Of a stretch of 64,000 nucleotides of DNA, positions 60,955-64,000 are shown in pieces. A model generated the notes under the pieces. That model ran no database searches. It worked only from the letters and a program-made list of their open reading frames with translations, and was not told the origin of the DNA. Source of the stretch: Dipteronia dyeriana (lineage: Eukaryota; Streptophyta; Magnoliopsida; Sapindales; Sapindaceae); contig CM065301.1 in assembly GCA_032871835.1 (NCBI GenBank), positions 21,283,291-21,347,290 on the forward strand. Direction: 5' to 3'. Positions within the stretch are counted from its first letter, which is position 1. The number at the start of each line of letters is the position of its first letter. The translations under genes and the position numbers were made by a program.

Positions 60955-61469
60955 TCAATTACTATTTTTGCTATTACTTTTAGTTGCTCTTTTAATTCTT
61001 TATGAGTTTCTTTTATATTTTCCACTTCTTTATGAAGTTTTTCAACTATTCTTTTTATTTCTAATTCCACTGGTTTAGGGTCTTTTAGTTCTATTAATCT
61101 ATTCAGCTCAATTATCTCTTCAGTACTAGGAAATTTTTTAATTTGACTACTAAAATCTTTTATTAGTTGTCTTATATAATCTAAATTTGACTGTAATGTT
61201 TTAATCTTGCTATTTTGGAAAAACTTTGCTAATTCCGTAATATTATTATTATTAATTTTATCAATACTGTTTTCTAAATTTCTGTCTAAATTTATTAATA
61301 AATCTACTGTAAAATTTTGCTGAGCATTACTAGTATGAGGTATATGCTTATACTGGTTTTCTAAATGTTCAATATTACAATTAATCTTTACATTATTCTG
61401 CAAGCTAATTTTTGTCTTTTTATAATTTGTAATTTCTAAATCTAAATATTCTAATTTAGTCAGATTCAT
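60951..61469 (-). CDS. Small viral ORF, coiled-coil protein of unknown role
   Basis: 172 residues, ATGA overlaps on both sides. Rich in Lys, Glu, Asn and Ile with long helical stretches (EIKRIVEKLHKEVENIKET). Position recalls ORF II/III-type accessory proteins. No domain recognised. Confidence 0.5.
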   Translation of the reverse strand: MNLTKLEYLDLEITNYKKTKISLQNNVKINCNIEHLENQYKHIPHTSNAQQNFTVDLLINLDRNLENSIDKINNNNITELAKFFQNSKIKTLQSNLDYIRQLIKDFSSQIKKFPSTEEIIELNRLIELKDPKPVELEIKRIVEKLHKEVENIKETHKELKEQLKVIAKIVIE

Positions 61470-61768
61470 GTATTTGCTAGATCTAGATATTCTACTCTTC
61501 TTAAAGTCTTTAAACCTTGTTCTATAAGTTGGAAAAAATAAGTCTTTGCTATATAAAGTTTCTCTTCAATTAATTGCTCTCTAATAGGAAATCTACTCTT
61601 AATTATTAATAAGCCAAATATCTTTTCTACTTCGTAAATATCTAAGCTTTGTAATATATATATAAACTCATTTAATGGTTCTGCAAAACAAATATTAAGA
61701 AAACAATTAAATGTATTATATTCTCTATCAAATATACTACTGTAAAACATACTATTCTGAAAATTCAT
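61466..61768 (-). CDS. Small viral ORF at the 5' end of the cluster, unknown
   Basis: 100 residues beginning MNFQNSMFYSSIFDREYN, ending in an ATGA overlap with the next ORF. Aromatic and hydrophobic in its first half. Not recognised. Upstream DNA (to about 62490) is AT-rich and may be viral leader. Confidence 0.45.
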   Translation of the reverse strand: MNFQNSMFYSSIFDREYNTFNCFLNICFAEPLNEFIYILQSLDIYEVEKIFGLLIIKSRFPIREQLIEEKLYIAKTYFFQLIEQGLKTLRRVEYLDLANT

Positions 61769-62494
61769 TGCCCAAACTTTCTTTTCTTGGTTATAATCCT
61801 AAGATTTTCTTCCCACTTTTCTTTTGCTAAGATTAAACCTGCTAATCTTGCTCTCAATTTAAAACTATAGTTTCGTTACTATAATTCATTATTTAATCAA
61901 GTTAGATTTTCTTGTCGAAGTAAGAATACATCAATAGATCTGGGACAAGTATGATAGATTTCAATTTGATACTAGTTTGATGTAGATTTGTATTGAAATA
62001 ATATTACAAGTTTTTTTCCTAAGAAAAACATTATTTAATTTTAAGATTGTAAGCTATTTTATAGAAAAAATATTTAATTAATTCTAAGCTTGTGTTACAG
62101 AACAATTTCAAATTAAATTCTGATTTGTTTCAAGATGAATTAAAGAATTCAGAAAGAAATACAAAAAAATTTCTATACTTATAGTTTGCAGATTGTATTC
62201 TATTTAACAAGTATAAAGTTTATTAAGTACATAATGTTTTTCATAAAAAGTTCTGGTTACAGAAAGGTAATGAAGATATTTATGAATTCAAATTTGTTTA
62301 GAGATTATAATTATTAAAATTTAGATGAAGAAAAGATTTTGTTTCCAAATTTTATTTTCACTCACTAGGGTTAGCACTCACTTTTTTGTTTTAAACCATT
62401 TTTCTCAGTGATATGTGCATAATTCAAGTGGTGCATGCAAATGGAGGTGACTCGGTCAGAATGGGTGCTTAGTGCCCCTGATTTGCATTGATCT
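61769..62494. other. AT-rich region between virus and next LTR
   Basis: Composition resembles the viral part up to about 62340, so it may be viral leader, but no Met-tRNA primer site was found on the minus strand. The last 150 bases look like ordinary flanking plant DNA. Confidence 0.35.
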
Positions 62495-63426
62495 TGTTAG
62501 TATGTTTCATGAGTTTAGTAGGTTGTTACTCATTATTTCCTGTTATTTTGTTTCCCACTGTTTTTTATTTATTATTTTGTTAGATTGTGGCTAGTTTCTA
62601 GCTTTCAGTTGTATGACGCATTCGTATAGTTGGTTTATACGTGGCCAGTGATGATTGAATGAGATTACGATGAATATATTATTGCCTCTACACAGGGGCG
62701 GAGGTATTCAAAAAGTAACATGGGCTTCAGCCCAGGCTCGCTTTTCTTAAAGAAAATGGATTTCTTTTTTAACTTTTTGTAAAAAGAAAAACTAAAAATA
62801 CAAAATGAAGACAATTTCAATTACTATTGTTTGATAATTTATAAAAATAGACTAGTTTATAATTTTATTTAATTGGGGCAATCTTAATAAATTCATTAGA
62901 GTGATGCGTTCAATATTTTATTGACACTCAAAAACATTTAAATTTATTTTGCTAGCTATTTTTTTTTCTATATTTCCTAGTTCAATTGGGGAAAAAATCA
63001 TTATATGAGGTATATATATATTTTTTATGCACATAATCTCTTAGTAGAGATGAATGTGTATCTCCTTTCCAAATTAGTGGTTAAGTATTCGAGTCTCACC
63101 ATATACATTTTAAAAAACATGTCTGAGGAGTTTTCTCCCGGTTGAAATAGTTATAAATTGTAATCCTTCGGAACAAGTATGCACTTTATAATTAGGAAAA
63201 TTTTATTGTAAAATTTGCATTAAAAATTTTTGTATTACCGCCCAGTATGACTTGAGTAGAAAATTACGTTCATTAAACCTAACAATGTCTCAGATACGAG
63301 TTATTACACCACGGATGTATACCCTAAAAACAATTATATTTAGCCCACCCGGACAATAAGTCCCGGCTTCGCCCCTGCCTCTACATCTCTTTGTCTTTCT
63401 TTTTTTGTACAAACTGTTACGTAACA
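62495..63426 (+). repeat. LTR of a plus-strand Ty3 element, containing a hAT insert
   Basis: TGTTAGTATG at the left and GTTACGTAACA at the right give TGTTA...TAACA ends, with the primer site two bases further on. Removing the hAT (685 bp plus 8-bp duplication) leaves about 240 bp. The left boundary is less certain than the right. Confidence 0.55.
62693..63377. mobile_element. Non-autonomous hAT element, 685 bp, perfect 8-bp target duplication
   Basis: Starts CAGGGGCGGAGGTATTC and ends GGCTTCGCCCCTG; the ends are inverted copies (CAGGGGCGRAG). CCTCTACA flanks it on both sides (62685-62692, 63378-63385). No coding content. Confidence 0.92.
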
Positions 63427-63428
63427 TT

Positions 63429-63440
63429 TGGTATCAGAGC
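63429..63440 (+). other. Met-tRNA primer-binding site
   Basis: TGGTATCAGAGC, the exact initiator-Met type primer site, two bases after the LTR end. Confidence 0.8.
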
Positions 63441-63459
63441 ATTTGATCCATAAATAATT

Positions 63460-64000
63460 ATGGAAAATCAAATGTCGAGTTCCATAACAAAGTTAACAAG
63501 ATCCTAGCTCCCCACAAGTCTAGTTTCGGTCAAATTAATGCAGCTCTCCAAACAGTCTTAACAGAGCTTTAATCCTTGAGAGTCTCTCGTAGTTCAAAAA
63601 TTACCAATACCGAAACAAACCTTTTTGCCCAGGGCGAATCCCCTTAACAACTAGTTCAAAATGCCTCTTCACATTCTAACTCCACCCTTGATTGCAATCA
63701 GCATCACCTAAAACTTTCTTTCCCTAAGTTTGGCGGTGAAGACCCCCACTAGTGGATTTACAAGGAGGAGTAATACTTCGATTTTAAAAAATTGCTTCTG
63801 ACCAACAAGTGCAGCTAGCTTCTTTTCACTTGGAAGGAACTGCTTTACAGTGGCACCGCTGGCTAACCAAGTACAAAGGCCCTTTATCTTTGACTGAATT
63901 CACACAAGCCGTGTTGTATCACACAAGAGTGTTATATACAGAGGTATTCAGTTTGAGATGAGAAATCTAAAGAGTTCGTGGATAGCAAGTAGAGTTGGGT
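63460..64000 (+). pseudogene. Ty3/gypsy gag, running off the window
   Basis: ATG at 63460. After early stops, one frame reads LSFPKFGGEDPH.WIYKEE.YFDF, then QLASFHLEGTALQWHRWL (in mixed frames) and LSLTEFTQAV, which is the gag of plant Ty3 elements whose primer is Met-tRNA (chromovirus-like). Several stops are present. Pol lies beyond the edge. Confidence 0.75.

Larger units (their letters stand above)
54847..61768 (-). mobile_element. Endogenous pararetrovirus (Caulimoviridae), rearranged
   Basis: Minus-strand order: three small ORFs, movement protein, capsid plus protease, RNase H, transactivator/viroplasmin. ORFs overlap by ATGA or are a few bases apart (61469/61466, 60954/60951, 60601/60599), as in compact viral genomes. 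Codon use is strongly A/T-ending. There is no integrase and no LTR. The RT core is missing, several frames are broken, and the 3' end is duplicated in inverted orientation, so this is a fossil and not an intact genome. The genus is undecided: separate movement protein and small ORFs recall the soymovirus/caulimovirus layout, but the capsid-protease fusion does not. Confidence 0.93.

Overview
This is nuclear DNA from a flowering plant, most likely a eudicot. The evidence is spliced genes with AT-rich GT-AG introns, a plant CNX1 molybdenum-cofactor gene, a plant serine carboxypeptidase-like gene, an extensin gene, and dense layers of plant transposable elements. Only three host genes are supported. 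Most of the other 64 kb is retrotransposon, DNA transposon and integrated virus sequence, much of it nested and broken.

Layout. 1-5289: minus-strand Ty3/gypsy element cut by the window edge (integrase, RT, protease, gag, primer site, LTR). 6212-6383: small MITE. 6935-16205: CNX1 on the plus strand, 13 exons, with a fold-back MITE and local duplications in its introns. 19568-21938: serine carboxypeptidase-like gene on the minus strand, 7 exons, one GC-AG intron. 23.5-24.7 kb: two MITE-like elements. 25.1-27.6 kb: degenerate plus-strand Ty3 LTR and gag. 27.6-36.2 kb: an old minus-strand Copia element split by a younger, LTR-bounded Copia (28605-35427), which itself carries a roughly 2.4 kb unidentified insertion. 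36.6-39.7 kb: a 1.3 kb T-rich repeat array, a DUF1985-like domain on plus and a Mutator-like transposase end on minus. 40397-41043: non-autonomous hAT with a perfect 8-bp target duplication. 42.0-51.8 kb: minus-strand L1-type LINE, split by a near-intact autonomous hAT element (44874-48603). 52891-54123: extensin. 54.8-61.8 kb: endogenous pararetrovirus (Caulimoviridae), minus strand, with an inverted partial copy at its left end. 62.5-64.0 kb: LTR, primer site and gag of a plus-strand Ty3 element whose LTR holds another non-autonomous hAT.

The host genes are independent. CNX1 performs the last steps of molybdenum cofactor synthesis, the carboxypeptidase is probably vacuolar or secreted, and the extensin is a cell-wall structural protein. 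The most notable structures are the viral integrant (capsid and protease in one frame, missing RT core, 650-bp near-perfect inverted repeat), the hAT transposase gene with a single nonsense codon, and the T-rich array. All calls come from reading the sequence; no searches were run.
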